Under the pieces are notes generated by a model. It saw only the letters and a program-made list of their open reading frames with translations. It was not told the DNA's origin and made no database searches. Shown here piece after piece: positions 22,981 to 30,846 of a DNA stretch of 32,082 nt (positions are counted from its first letter, which is position 1; every line of letters starts with the position of its first letter). This DNA comes from Clostridia bacterium (GTDB lineage Bacteria; Bacillota; Clostridia; Oscillospirales; CAG-272). A program made the position numbers and the translations under genes. The stretch spans positions 1-32,082 of the forward strand of contig JAGAJV010000159.1 of NCBI GenBank assembly GCA_017625915.1, read 5' to 3'.

Positions 22981-24198
22981 AATAAGCAAAATGCTTACAT
23001 CATTTACATTTGTGCCTGTTGGGCCTGTGAAAATAAGACCGTCTGACAGGGCTAGTGCGTTATAAGCATCGTTATTATTTAGATACTCTTCGGCACTTTT
23101 CTTGCTTTTTGCAATTTCCTTATATGTATTTCCGTCTGCATATCCACCGGCTGAATCGGTTGGTCCGTCTGTTCCGTCAGAGCCAACGGAGAAAACGCAC
23201 ACATTGTCAAGCTCTTTTATTTCAATTGATGCGCTAAGGGCTATTTCTTGGTTTCGTCCACCCTTGCCGTTGCCCTTTACATTTACAACAGTTTCCCCAC
23301 CTACAATAAAGGCGAGGGGTGTGTCTGTATTTTGGTTCATTATGGCAAGTCTGCCCAAGGCAAAGCCTACATTTTTCGCCTCGTCCTGCTCGTTATCTCT
23401 TAAAATTTCAGCCTTGTAGCCAAGCTTCTCGGCATACTTTTTTGCGCTTTTACAAAGCTCGGTAACACTGCCGGAAATATTGTGTATTGCGTTGTCAATT
23501 TTCTTAGGTGTTTCTCGCTTAATTAAATTAAGCATATTTTCATTTACTTCAATACTATATTTTTCTAAAATCGCAAGAGTATCGCTAACTGTGGTTAAAT
23601 CTGCACAGGCAGGGCCGGACGCTATCATATCTAGTCTATCGCCGATAACATCGCTGAGCACAACTGCGTAAACCGTGGCAGGAGCGCAGTGCTGTGCGAA
23701 TTTTCCACCCTTAACGTTAGAAATATGCTTTCTTACTGTGTTTATTTCCTCAATTGATGCGCCACATTTTAAGAGGGCGCTTGTTAGCTGCTGCATTTCA
23801 CTTAAGGAACAGGAAATATCCTCAAAAAGAGCTGAGCCACCGCCTGACACTAAAAATAGCACAAGGTCATCCTTTGTTAGCTTCTCTGTTAATTTTAGCG
23901 CCTTGCGTGTGGATAAAACAGTGTTTTCGTCAAGTACAGGGTGTGACGCCTCGCAAATTTCAATTTTCTGTAAAGCCCCCTCGCTGTGTCCGTATTTCGT
24001 TATTACGATGCCTTGGTCTATCCTGTTTCCCAGACACTCTACGGCAGTTTTTGCCATTTGATAGGATGCTTTACCGATAGCTACTAAAATCAGTCTGCCC
24101 TTGTGGTTTGGTAACTTTTCTATTGCTTTTTTAACTGCGCTGTCAGGCAAATTTTCTCTTATTGCGTTTTCGTATATGTATTTTGCGTGATTTCTCAT
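22942..24198 (-). CDS. Glycerate 2-kinase (MOFRL/DUF4147 family)
   Basis: A 418-aa cytoplasmic kinase that probably converts D-glycerate to 2-phosphoglycerate, linking hydroxypyruvate/glycerate or sugar-acid breakdown to glycolysis. Family marks are VAIGKASYQMAKTAVE near the N-terminus, LVSGGGSALFE, VLSDVIGD followed by SGP, and the MOFRL domain ending F-S-V-G-S-D-G-T-D-G-P-T-D-A/S-A-G. The length of about 420 aa is normal for the class II (GckA/TtuD) type. The final residues RSANHGEANS and the stop codon are encoded by hairpin array C, so the native end has been replaced or extended. GGAGAG lies before the ATG. Confidence 0.9.
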   Translation of the reverse strand: MRNHAKYIYENAIRENLPDSAVKKAIEKLPNHKGRLILVAIGKASYQMAKTAVECLGNRIDQGIVITKYGHSEGALQKIEICEASHPVLDENTVLSTRKALKLTEKLTKDDLVLFLVSGGGSALFEDISCSLSEMQQLTSALLKCGASIEEINTVRKHISNVKGGKFAQHCAPATVYAVVLSDVIGDRLDMIASGPACADLTTVSDTLAILEKYSIEVNENMLNLIKRETPKKIDNAIHNISGSVTELCKSAKKYAEKLGYKAEILRDNEQDEAKNVGFALGRLAIMNQNTDTPLAFIVGGETVVNVKGNGKGGRNQEIALSASIEIKELDNVCVFSVGSDGTDGPTDSAGGYADGNTYKEIAKSKKSAEEYLNNNDAYNALALSDGLIFTGPTGTNVNDVSILLINARSANHGEANS

Positions 24199-24217
24199 AA
24201 AACTCTCTCCGTTCGTT

Positions 24218-24259
24218 TTAGTGGTTAGTGGTTAACCTATCCCCTGTACCCTATCCATT
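24218..24259. repeat. Tandem heptamer tract H8 (two opposed types)
   Basis: TTAGTGG twice, then TTAACCT, ATCCCCT, GTACCCT, ATCCATT. A TTAGTGG-type block is fused to a CCTATCC-type block of opposite strand bias. The tract lies upstream of glycerate kinase and beside array E. Confidence 0.75.
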
Positions 24260-24265
24260 ACAAAA

Positions 24266-24443
24266 ACGAAATTCTCACTTCGTTCGAGCTAAATTACTTC
24301 GTAGCGAAATTACTTCACTTCGTTTCGTAGCGAAATGAAATTTGCTCTTTCGCTCGGCTTGCCGAATTTCGCTCAGTTTACTGTATTTCGCTCGGCTTGA
24401 CGAATTTCGCTTGCGCTTGCGCAAATTTCGCTGTGGCTTTGCC
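24266..24443. repeat. Hairpin array E (AGCGAAATT/AATTTCGCT spacer)
   Basis: AGCGAAATT-type spacers lie on the left and AATTTCGCT-type on the right, switching near 24330-24345. They separate different small palindromes, for example CGGC-tt-GCCG, CAG-ttta-CTG, TGCGC-tt-GCGCA and finally GTGGC-ttt-GCCAC. It fills most of the 267-bp gap between the AEC transporter and glycerate kinase. Confidence 0.8.
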
Positions 24444-24444
24444 A

Positions 24445-24472
24445 CTATCCCCTATCCTCTGTCCCCTATATC
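24445..24472. repeat. Tandem heptamer tract H9 at the AEC gene stop
   Basis: CTATCCC, CTATCCT, CTGTCCC, CTATATC. On the minus strand it reads GATATAG..., and the TAG is the AEC transporter's stop codon. Confidence 0.75.
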
Positions 24473-25392
24473 AAAAGCGTCATTACGGGAATGGTGATTG
24501 CTGAAAGTAAGGTGCCCAAAAGGACCAGACTTGATGCTTGCTCCTGTCCCTCTCCTATCATTTCCGAGAAGGATAAAACCACGCTTGCAACAGGGCAAGC
24601 CATAAGTATGTAAATTGATGCTTTCATTCTTTCGTCAAGTGGTAATAAAAGCAAAATTAAAAATGATACAAGCGGGAAAATTATTTGCTTAATTGCAACT
24701 ATCAGATATTGTGCTGGCACTAAAAACACCTTTTTAGGTGATACGCAAGCAAGACGCATTCCCATAATCAGCATACAAAGCGGGGTTGACATCTTGGCAA
24801 GAAGCACTATCATATTGTTGATAAGGTCGGGAATTTGAATTTTAAATACAAAGAACGGAATTGCTACGAATAATGCAATTACCGCAGGGTTTAAAAGTAT
24901 CTTTTTTACACTGATATATTTTTTATCCTGTGAAATAATATAAGATGCAACGCTCCAGCCAAGAATATTAAGCGCCATAGATGCCATAGCTGAAAATGCA
25001 ATCGCCTGCGGGTAGTCGGGAAATAGAGCCTCAAGCACAGGCACACCCATAAATGCGCAATTGGCAAGGGTGGTGGCAAGATTGTAAATCCTATATTTTA
25101 CATCGTTGCTTTTTCTTTTAAAAATAAAGCGAAAGGCTAAAAGTCCCAGCAAAAAGGCTAGAAAAATAAATACAAAGCCAATTAGCATTTCCTTTACAAG
25201 CGATACTGAAAACTCGTTTCTTGTAAGTGAATTAAACACAAGACATGGCGAGCAAACATACATAAGTAGCTTTGCAAAGGCTGAAATCTGGTCCTTTTTT
25301 ACTATTTTTGTTTTTATTAAAATGAAGCCCGGCATAGCATATAAAAGCATTGTGGATACTACACCAAGGGCGATAAGGAAGGTTGTTAGCAT
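24466..25392 (-). CDS. AEC family transporter (auxin efflux carrier-like permease)
   Basis: A 308-aa integral membrane protein with about ten helices in two inverted sets of five. Family features are the N-terminal MLLYAMPGFILIKTKIV, the C-S-P-C-L-V-F-N segment in helix 2 and the later L-C-M-L-I-M-G-M-R-L. Bacterial AEC proteins move small organic anions such as malate or lactate; the substrate here cannot be told. Its position upstream of glycerate kinase on the same strand raises the idea of organic-acid uptake, but a 267-bp repeat-filled gap separates them. GGAG lies eight bases before the ATG. The stop codon is formed by a heptamer repeat. Confidence 0.85.
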   Translation of the reverse strand: MLTTFLIALGVVSTMLLYAMPGFILIKTKIVKKDQISAFAKLLMYVCSPCLVFNSLTRNEFSVSLVKEMLIGFVFIFLAFLLGLLAFRFIFKRKSNDVKYRIYNLATTLANCAFMGVPVLEALFPDYPQAIAFSAMASMALNILGWSVASYIISQDKKYISVKKILLNPAVIALFVAIPFFVFKIQIPDLINNMIVLLAKMSTPLCMLIMGMRLACVSPKKVFLVPAQYLIVAIKQIIFPLVSFLILLLLPLDERMKASIYILMACPVASVVLSFSEMIGEGQEQASSLVLLGTLLSAITIPVMTLLI

Positions 25393-25410
25393 GTGAAAAT
25401 CTCCGATTTT

Positions 25411-25445
25411 TAGTGGATAATGGTTAGTGGCTAGTGACTAGCGGT
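25411..25445. repeat. Tandem heptamer tract H10 (TAGTGGT type)
   Basis: TAGTGGA, TAATGGT, TAGTGGC, TAGTGAC, TAGCGGT. It forms most of the 5' leader of the AEC transporter gene on the minus strand. Confidence 0.75.
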
Positions 25446-25461
25446 TTGTTTTTGCAAAAAT

Positions 25462-25490
25462 ATATTAGCATATTATATGAAATTTTTCAA
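25462..25490 (-). promoter_or_regulatory. Probable AEC transporter promoter
   Basis: On the minus strand TTGAAA (25485-25490) and TAATAT (25462-25467) are spaced by 17 bp, upstream of tract H10. Confidence 0.6.
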
Positions 25491-25520
25491 CAAAAAAGCA
25501 AAATTTTTCTATGCCAAATA

Positions 25521-25549
25521 TTGCAATAGGAAAATCATTGTGCTAAAAT
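25521..25549 (+). promoter_or_regulatory. Probable ddh promoter
   Basis: TTGCAA (25521-25526) and TAAAAT (25544-25549) are spaced by 17 bp. If used, hairpin array D is transcribed as the whole 5' untranslated region of ddh. The 381-bp gap from 25393 to 25773 is thus tract H10, two divergent promoters and array D; no gene is seen in it. Confidence 0.6.
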
Positions 25550-25582
25550 AAAATCAAAATTAAAAGCTATGCCAAAGTGTAT

Positions 25583-25760
25583 TAATGACCGACGGTCAAT
25601 TCATGCGTAGCAATTTATGCAACCTGTTGCAATTCATGTTCGTAGAACAATTCATTTTTCATTTTTATGAATAGGTGCAAGCACCATGAATAGAGGCAAG
25701 CCTCATGAATTGATTTTATCATAAATTGGCTTCGCCATGAAATGCACCTTGTGCATTATA
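25583..25760. repeat. Hairpin array D (AATTCAT/ATGAATT spacer), in the ddh leader
   Basis: Palindromes in order: GACC-gac-GGTC, GC-gta-GC, GCAAC-ct-GTTGC, GTTC-gta-GAAC, a central switch (25656-25666), GGTGC-aa-GCACC, GAGGC-aa-GCCTC, GAT-ttt-ATC, GGC-ttc-GCC, GCAC-ctt-GTGC. AATTCAT spacers (25598, 25631, 25649) come before the switch and ATGAATW or similar (25667, 25686, 25705, 25721) after it. Most stems match array C while several loops differ. Confidence 0.87.
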
Positions 25761-25773
25761 ATGAGGTGATTAT

Positions 25774-26757
25774 ATGATAAGAGTTGGTATATACGGCTAT
25801 GGAAATCTTGGCAGAGGAATTGAATGTGCTATTAAGCAAAATCCAGATATGGAGCTTGTAGCTGTTTTTACAAGACGAGAGCCATCAAGCGTAAAGATTT
25901 TAACCGAGGGTGTTTCTGTATATAAAACAGAGGAAGCTCTAAACATGACCGACAAAATAGATGTTATGATTTTATGTGGCGGTAGCGCTAAGGATTTACC
26001 TGTGCAAACACCGTATCTTGCAAAATACTTTAATGTGGTTGATAGCTTTGACACCCACGCAAAAATTCCGGAGCATTTTGCTAATGTGGATAAAAGCTGT
26101 AAGGAAAGCCATAAGGTAGGAATTATTTCCTGCGGCTGGGACCCCGGTATGTTCTCTCTAAATAGACTTTATGCTTCCTGTATTCTACCCGAGGGCAAGG
26201 ATTACACATTTTGGGGCAAGGGGGTTAGCCAAGGCCACAGTGATGCAATAAGACGAGTTGATGGCGTTAAAAACGGAAAGCAATATACAATTCCTGTAGA
26301 TAAAGCTCTTGATGCTGTAAGAAGCGGCGTAAATCCGGAGCTTACCACAAGAGAAAAGCATATAAGAGAATGCTTTGTAGTGTCTGAGGACGGTGCTGAC
26401 CTTGAAAGAATCGAAAAGGAAATTAAGGAAATGCCAAACTACTTTGCTGATTACGATACAACCGTTCATTTTATCAGCGAGGAAGAGCTTATTCGCGACC
26501 ATAGCGGAATACCTCACGGCGGATTTGTAATTCGCAGCGGCAAAACAGGCTGGGACAAGGAAAACAACCATATTATCGAATATAGCCTAAAGCTGGACTC
26601 TAACCCGGAGTTTACCGCATCCGCTATTGTAGCATATGCAAGAGCCTGCGCAAGACTTGCAGGCGAGGGTCAATATGGCGCAAAAACTGTATTTGATATA
26701 GCACCAAGCTATTTAAGCTTATTAAGTGGCGAGGAAATCAGAAAGAATATGCTTTAA
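25774..26757 (+). CDS. ddh: meso-Diaminopimelate D-dehydrogenase
   Basis: This NADP-dependent enzyme makes meso-diaminopimelate directly from tetrahydrodipicolinate and ammonia, the one-step branch of lysine and cell-wall precursor synthesis. The 327-aa length is normal. The Rossmann motif is G-I-Y-G-Y-G-N-L-G-R-G at the N-terminus. Family signatures follow: F-T-R-R-E-P, L-C-G-G-S-A-x-D-L-P, VVDSFDTHAKIP, SCGWDPGMFSLNRLY and GKGVSQGHSDAIRRVDGV. GAGGTG lies seven bases before the ATG. The long structured leader (array D) and the nearby promoter suggest it is transcribed alone. Confidence 0.94.
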   Translation: MIRVGIYGYGNLGRGIECAIKQNPDMELVAVFTRREPSSVKILTEGVSVYKTEEALNMTDKIDVMILCGGSAKDLPVQTPYLAKYFNVVDSFDTHAKIPEHFANVDKSCKESHKVGIISCGWDPGMFSLNRLYASCILPEGKDYTFWGKGVSQGHSDAIRRVDGVKNGKQYTIPVDKALDAVRSGVNPELTTREKHIRECFVVSEDGADLERIEKEIKEMPNYFADYDTTVHFISEEELIRDHSGIPHGGFVIRSGKTGWDKENNHIIEYSLKLDSNPEFTASAIVAYARACARLAGEGQYGAKTVFDIAPSYLSLLSGEEIRKNML

Positions 26758-26781
26758 TTTCACGAAGTAATTATTTTTAAC

Positions 26782-26811
26782 AAAAAGCACTTTTAAAAGG
26801 TGCTTTTTTTG
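26782..26811 (+). terminator. ddh terminator
   Basis: AAAAGCAC pairs with GTGCTTTT, with an inner T-A stretch, ending in a run of seven or more T. Confidence 0.8.
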
Positions 26812-26849
26812 TTTAAATATATGAACTTATTTCGCACGCTTTATTTTGC

Positions 26850-26878
26850 TTGACTTTATTTATTAAAAATGATATATT
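26850..26878 (+). promoter_or_regulatory. pflBA promoter
   Basis: TTGACT (26850-26855) and TATATT (26873-26878) are spaced by 17 bp. No Rex-type operator was seen around it. Confidence 0.8.
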
Positions 26879-26883
26879 ATAAG

Positions 26884-26945
26884 TAAGAGAGGTGGGGGTG
26901 AATAGAAGCACGGCTGCTTGTGGTGACACGTATTACACAGTGTAA
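26884..26945 (+). other. Unexplained pflB leader segment
   Basis: The transcribed leader begins with a purine-rich GAGGTGGGGGTGAATAG block, followed by an AAGCA-cggc-TGCTT hairpin (26906-26919) and a GTGACAC...GTGTAAC stretch. It does not match the ZTP (pfl-motif) riboswitch, whose conserved 3' CCGCC-type block is missing. Its role is unknown. Confidence 0.35.
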
Positions 26946-26980
26946 CTACTAACCACTAATCACCAACCACTAACCACTAT
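26946..26980. repeat. Tandem heptamer tract H11 (CCACTAA type)
   Basis: CTACTAA, CCACTAA, TCACCAA, CCACTAA, CCACTAT, ending 18 bp before the pflB start codon and thus within the mRNA leader. Confidence 0.82.
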
Positions 26981-26998
26981 TTAAAGAGAGGAAAAATT

Positions 26999-29227
26999 AT
27001 GATTAAAGAATGGGAAAACTTTGTCGGCGGACCTTGGGAAACCGAGATAAATGTTCGTGACTTTATCCACAGAAATGTTACACCTTACTACGGTAACGGC
27101 GATTTCTTATCAGGTCCGACTAAGAATACACTTGATTTATGGGATGAAATAAGCAAGCTTAAGAAGGAGGAAATTGAAAAGGGCGGTGTTCTCGATATGG
27201 ACACTAAGATTATTTCTACAATTACCTCACATCCTGCCGCTTACATTGATAAGGACAAGGAGCAAATTGTGGGCTTGCAGACAGACAAGCCCTTAAAGCG
27301 CTCACTTCAGCCATACGGCGGCATCAGAATGGCTATGAAGGCTTGTAAGGACAACGGCTACGAGGTTGACCCCGAGGTTGTTGAATACTTTACCGAGCAT
27401 AGAAAAACACATAACGCAGGCGTTTTCGATGTTTATACTACTGAAATGAGAAAATGCCGTTCCAGCCATATTATTACAGGCTTACCGGATGCTTACGGCA
27501 GAGGACGCATTATTGGCGACTACCGCAGGGTTGCCCTTTACGGTGTTGATAAGCTAATTGAGTTTAAGCAAAAGCAAAAGGCAGGCACACGCATTATTAT
27601 GTATGCCGATGTTATAAGAGAAAGAGAGGAGCTTTCCGAGCAAATTCGCGCTCTTGAAATGCTTAAGAAAATGGCTCTTTCCTATGGCTGTGATATTTCT
27701 AAGCCTGCATCTAACTTTAAGGAAGCAGTTCAAGCTGTATATTTTGCTTACCTTGCAGCAGTTAAGGAGCAAAACGGAGCTGCTATGAGTCTTGGCAGAA
27801 CATCAACCTTCCTTGATATTTATGCAGAAAGAGATTTACAGGCAGGCTTAATTACTGAAAAGGAAATTCAAGAAATTATCGACCATTTCATTATGAAGCT
27901 TCGTCTTGTATGCTTTGCAAGAACTCCAGACTATAACGCTATTTTTGCAGGCGACCCTACTTGGGTAACCGAATCTATTGGCGGTATGGCTATTGACGGC
28001 CGTCCGCTTGTTACTAAATCTTCATTTAGATATTTAAATACCTTAAATAATATAGGCGCAGCTCCGGAGCCAAACCTAACTGTATTATGGTCAAATAATC
28101 TACCGGAGGAATTTAAGAAATTCTGCGCAGAGATTTCTATTAAGCACCATGCGGTACAGTATGAAAATGACGATATTATGCGTCCGCTTCACGGTGACGA
28201 CTACGGTATTGCTTGCTGTGTTTCCTCAATGAGAATTGGTAAGGAAATGCAATTCTTTGGCGCAAGAGCTAACCTTGCTAAATGTCTTCTCTATGCTATC
28301 AACGGTGGTGTTGACGAGATTACAGGCGAGCAGGTAGGTCCTGAGTATCGCGGTGTTGAGGGTGAATATCTTGACTATGACGATGTTATGGAAAAATATA
28401 AGGATATGATGAGATGGCTTGCGCAGGTATATGTAAACGCCCTCAATATTATCCACTATATGCACGATAAGTACAGCTATGAAAGACTTCAAATGGCGCT
28501 TCACGACAAGAATGTTAAAAGATGGTTTGCTACAGGTATTGCAGGCTTCTCCGTTGTTGCCGACTCACTTTCCGCTATTAAATATGCTAAGGTTAGAGTT
28601 GTAAGAAACGAGAAGGGTATTGTTACAGACTACATTACCGAGGGCGATTTCCCTAAGTACGGTAACGACGACGACAGAGTTGATAATATCGCAAAAGAGG
28701 TTCTGCACACCTTTGTTGAGTATCTTCGTCAAAATTATACCTACCGTGAGGGTATTATAACAACATCTATTCTTACAATTACATCAAACGTATCCTACGG
28801 TAAGAATACAGGCTCAACGCCTGACGGAAGAAAGCAGGGCGAGCCCTTTGCTCCGGGTGCTAATCCAATGCACGGACGCGACACAAACGGCGCTGTTGCA
28901 TCTATGGCATCTGTTGCTAAGTTACCGTTTATGGATTCACAGGACGGTATTTCAAACACATTTACAATTGTTCCAAGCGCCCTGGGTAAGAGCCACAAGG
29001 AAAGAGTTACTAACCTTGTTGCATTACTTGACGGCTATTCCAAGAAGGGTGGCTTCCATCTTAATGTTAATGTATTTGACAAGGAATTGCTTCTCGATGC
29101 GCAAAAGCATCCGGAAAAGTATCCACAGCTTACAATTCGTGTATCCGGCTACGCAGTTAACTTTATTAAGCTAACCAAGGAGCAACAGGACGAGGTTATT
29201 TCAAGAACCTTCCACTGCTGTATCTGA
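26999..29227 (+). CDS. pflB: Formate C-acetyltransferase (pyruvate formate-lyase)
   Basis: A cytoplasmic glycyl-radical enzyme that converts pyruvate and CoA to acetyl-CoA and formate in anaerobic fermentation. The 742-aa protein matches the true PFL type in length and motifs: N-V-R-D-F-I near the start, [13 protein letters not shown], the [10 protein letters not shown] block and [20 protein letters not shown]. The active-site cysteine pair is Cys406-Cys407 in A-C-C-V-S-S-M-R, and the C-terminal radical site is Gly717 in R-V-S-G-Y-A. GAGAGGA precedes the ATG. It is followed after one base by pflA, so the enzyme and its activase are made together. Confidence 0.96.
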   Translation: MIKEWENFVGGPWETEINVRDFIHRNVTPYYGNGDFLSGPTKNTLDLWDEISKLKKEEIEKGGVLDMDTKIISTITSHPAAYIDKDKEQIVGLQTDKPLKRSLQPYGGIRMAMKACKDNGYEVDPEVVEYFTEHRKTHNAGVFDVYTTEMRKCRSSHIITGLPDAYGRGRIIGDYRRVALYGVDKLIEFKQKQKAGTRIIMYADVIREREELSEQIRALEMLKKMALSYGCDISKPASNFKEAVQAVYFAYLAAVKEQNGAAMSLGRTSTFLDIYAERDLQAGLITEKEIQEIIDHFIMKLRLVCFARTPDYNAIFAGDPTWVTESIGGMAIDGRPLVTKSSFRYLNTLNNIGAAPEPNLTVLWSNNLPEEFKKFCAEISIKHHAVQYENDDIMRPLHGDDYGIACCVSSMRIGKEMQFFGARANLAKCLLYAINGGVDEITGEQVGPEYRGVEGEYLDYDDVMEKYKDMMRWLAQVYVNALNIIHYMHDKYSYERLQMALHDKNVKRWFATGIAGFSVVADSLSAIKYAKVRVVRNEKGIVTDYITEGDFPKYGNDDDRVDNIAKEVLHTFVEYLRQNYTYREGIITTSILTITSNVSYGKNTGSTPDGRKQGEPFAPGANPMHGRDTNGAVASMASVAKLPFMDSQDGISNTFTIVPSALGKSHKERVTNLVALLDGYSKKGGFHLNVNVFDKELLLDAQKHPEKYPQLTIRVSGYAVNFIKLTKEQQDEVISRTFHCCI

Positions 29228-29228
29228 T

Positions 29229-29948
29229 ATGCTGGGTAAAATTCATTCATTTGAAAGCTTAGGCACGGTTGACGGCCCCGGAGTGCGCTTTGTGGTGTTT
29301 TTCCAAGGGTGTGTGCTAAGATGTAAATATTGCCATAATCCTGATACCTGGGCTTTTAATATAGGCGCCAAATACACTGCCGAGGATATAATTAAAAGAC
29401 TGCTAAGGAACAAGGAATTTTACGAAACAGGGGGCATTACAGCCACAGGTGGCGAGCCTATGTGTCAAATTGATTTTCTTACAGAGCTTTTTAGTCTTGC
29501 TAAGAAAAACAAAATTCATACCTGTCTCGATACCTCGGGCATTATGTTTGATAAGGTAAACAGGGACAAAATTGATGCTTTATTAGAGGTATGCGACCTT
29601 GTTATGCTTGATATAAAGCATATAGACGAGGGCGAGCATATCAAGCTAACAGGAATGTCGAATAAGGCTGTTTTGGATTTTGCAAGGTACTTAAACGAAA
29701 AGCAAAGGAAAATGCGTATTCGCTATGTGCTTGTGCCTACTATAACGGATAAAGAGGACGATTTAACAGAGTTAGGTAAATTCCTAAAGGATTTTACTAA
29801 TATTGAAAAAATTGAGGTTTTGCCTTATCACACCTTAGGCAAGGTAAAATACGAAAATCTAGGCATAAAATATCCTCTGGAAAATATCCCCGAGGCTACA
29901 AGCGATATGGCAAAAAAAGCGCTTGAACTTATAAAGGCAAATATGTAA
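29229..29948 (+). CDS. pflA: Pyruvate formate-lyase-activating enzyme (radical SAM)
   Basis: A 239-aa radical SAM enzyme that uses a [4Fe-4S] cluster and S-adenosylmethionine to create the glycyl radical on PflB. The cluster motif is C-V-L-R-C-K-Y-C (Cys28, Cys32, Cys35), preceded by SLGTVDGPGVRFVVFFQG, which is typical of PflA. The G-G-E-P motif and a D-I-K-H motif follow. It starts one base after the pflB stop with no clear ribosome-binding site, so translation is probably coupled. The length of about 240 aa indicates the classical activase, without the extra ferredoxin domain of other glycyl-radical activases. Confidence 0.95.
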   Translation: MLGKIHSFESLGTVDGPGVRFVVFFQGCVLRCKYCHNPDTWAFNIGAKYTAEDIIKRLLRNKEFYETGGITATGGEPMCQIDFLTELFSLAKKNKIHTCLDTSGIMFDKVNRDKIDALLEVCDLVMLDIKHIDEGEHIKLTGMSNKAVLDFARYLNEKQRKMRIRYVLVPTITDKEDDLTELGKFLKDFTNIEKIEVLPYHTLGKVKYENLGIKYPLENIPEATSDMAKKALELIKANM

Positions 29949-29985
29949 AAATAAAGCCTCGCACAGCGTGCGAGGTTTTATTTTT
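29947..29985. terminator. Bidirectional terminator after pflA
   Basis: CCTCGCAC (29957-29964) pairs with GTGCGAGG (29968-29975), flanked by an A-rich left and a T-rich right side. It serves pflA (plus) and the convergent membrane protein gene (minus). Confidence 0.9.
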
Positions 29986-30469
29986 ATGCTAATGAAGCAA
30001 CTACAATCACGCCGACGATTATACATAGGATTAAGCCTATTGCTACTGAACACGCTGTGATAATCATCTTAATGATTGGGTTTTTCTGCCTTGTTGAAAA
30101 GCTGAAGCCAAGTGCTGCGGGTATGCAATATAAAAATGCACCAATAAAGCCACCTATCATTGGAATTATTGAGCAAAGAGTTATACTATTGCTCCATACA
30201 AGAAATAGTACAAGTCCTGCTATGTATATGGCTATTTCGTACCACTTGGCAGCATTTGTAACTTGAATTACATCACCGTTAATTTCAAGCTTGATGGCTG
30301 TAAAGCCACCACCGACAACATTAACCGCCGTTCCGTCTTCCATTCGGAATAGCTTGTTTGACTTTTTTTCAAGAGCCTTGCCATTGATTACAATTGAACG
30401 ACTTCCCCAAAATTCGCCTTGTGTAAATTCAATAGCACCATACTTTTCGTTTTGAATTACTTCTTTCAT
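29984..30469 (-). CDS. Small membrane protein, function unknown
   Basis: A 161-aa protein with a soluble N-terminal part (about 75 residues, beta-rich, with GEFWGSRSIVINGK and FTAIKLEINGD) and three hydrophobic helices in the C-terminal half. The ATG at 30469 is used because AAGGAGAAGG lies just upstream; the longer in-frame start at 30508 overlaps the promoter. No family is recognised. It is transcribed alone, convergent with pflA. Confidence 0.72.
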   Translation of the reverse strand: MKEVIQNEKYGAIEFTQGEFWGSRSIVINGKALEKKSNKLFRMEDGTAVNVVGGGFTAIKLEINGDVIQVTNAAKWYEIAIYIAGLVLFLVWSNSITLCSIIPMIGGFIGAFLYCIPAALGFSFSTRQKNPIIKMIITACSVAIGLILCIIVGVIVVASLA

Positions 30470-30496
30470 ATCCTTCTCCTTTATTTTGATAGCATC

Positions 30497-30525
30497 ATTA
30501 TAAAGCATATTTTATCAAAAGTCAA
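30497..30525 (-). promoter_or_regulatory. Promoter of the 161-aa membrane protein gene
   Basis: On the minus strand TTGACT (30520-30525) and TATAAT (30497-30502) are spaced by 17 bp. Confidence 0.85.
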
Positions 30526-30736
30526 GTTAACTTAGGTTTACATATGTCAACCTGTGGTTGTTTTTTGCTTAAAATCAATCAATTATTGCATTATACTTTA
30601 TTTTCATTATAGCTAACTTTTTTAATATGACGCTTAATTTAATTATGAAAATTCAGATATAGAGCAGTAAAAGCCTCGCGCACTCTCCCTCGGTCTTAAT
30701 AAAACACATCACCGCATCGCACGAACCCCTTATTAC

Positions 30737-30757
30737 TAGTGGTTAGTGGTTAGTATT
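30737..30757. repeat. Tandem heptamer tract H12 (TAGTGGT type)
   Basis: TAGTGGT, TAGTGGT, TAGTATT, directly before the two hairpins of array F. Confidence 0.65.
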
Positions 30758-30758
30758 C

Positions 30759-30802
30759 ATATTTTCGCTTGCGAAAATATATCGAATTTAACGCAGTTAA
30801 AT
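30759..30802. repeat. Short hairpin array F
   Basis: ATATTTTCGC-tt-GCGAAAATAT (30759-30780) and ATTTAAC-gca-GTTAAAT (30786-30802) are separated by ATCGA. The loops (tt, gca) resemble those of the longer arrays, but the spacer is of another type. Confidence 0.6.
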
Positions 30803-30846
30803 ATATACGCTGTATTTGTAAGATTTTGTAATATTATGTAGGCCTT

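Larger units (their letters stand above)
30526..30846. other. Intergenic region, no gene; mixed repeats
   Basis: The 321 bp hold an orphan CAACC-tgt-GGTTG hairpin followed by six T (30548-30566), an AT-rich stretch, a less AT-rich pyrimidine-rich block (about 30670-30730) of unknown role, heptamer tract H12 and two adjacent hairpins (array F). No convincing promoter for the downstream DUF308 gene is visible. Confidence 0.6.

Noticed and set aside
25583..25773. Lysine riboswitch before ddh
   Set aside because: The leader is a series of independent small hairpins with a repeated spacer; none of the L-box conserved junction sequence is present.
26884..26998. ZTP (pfl-motif) riboswitch before pflB
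   Set aside because: Suggested only by the gene context. The conserved 3' CCGCC-containing block and pseudoknot pattern are absent.
26812..26998. Rex operator (TTGTGA...TCACAA) controlling pflB
   Set aside because: No such palindrome is present near the promoter.
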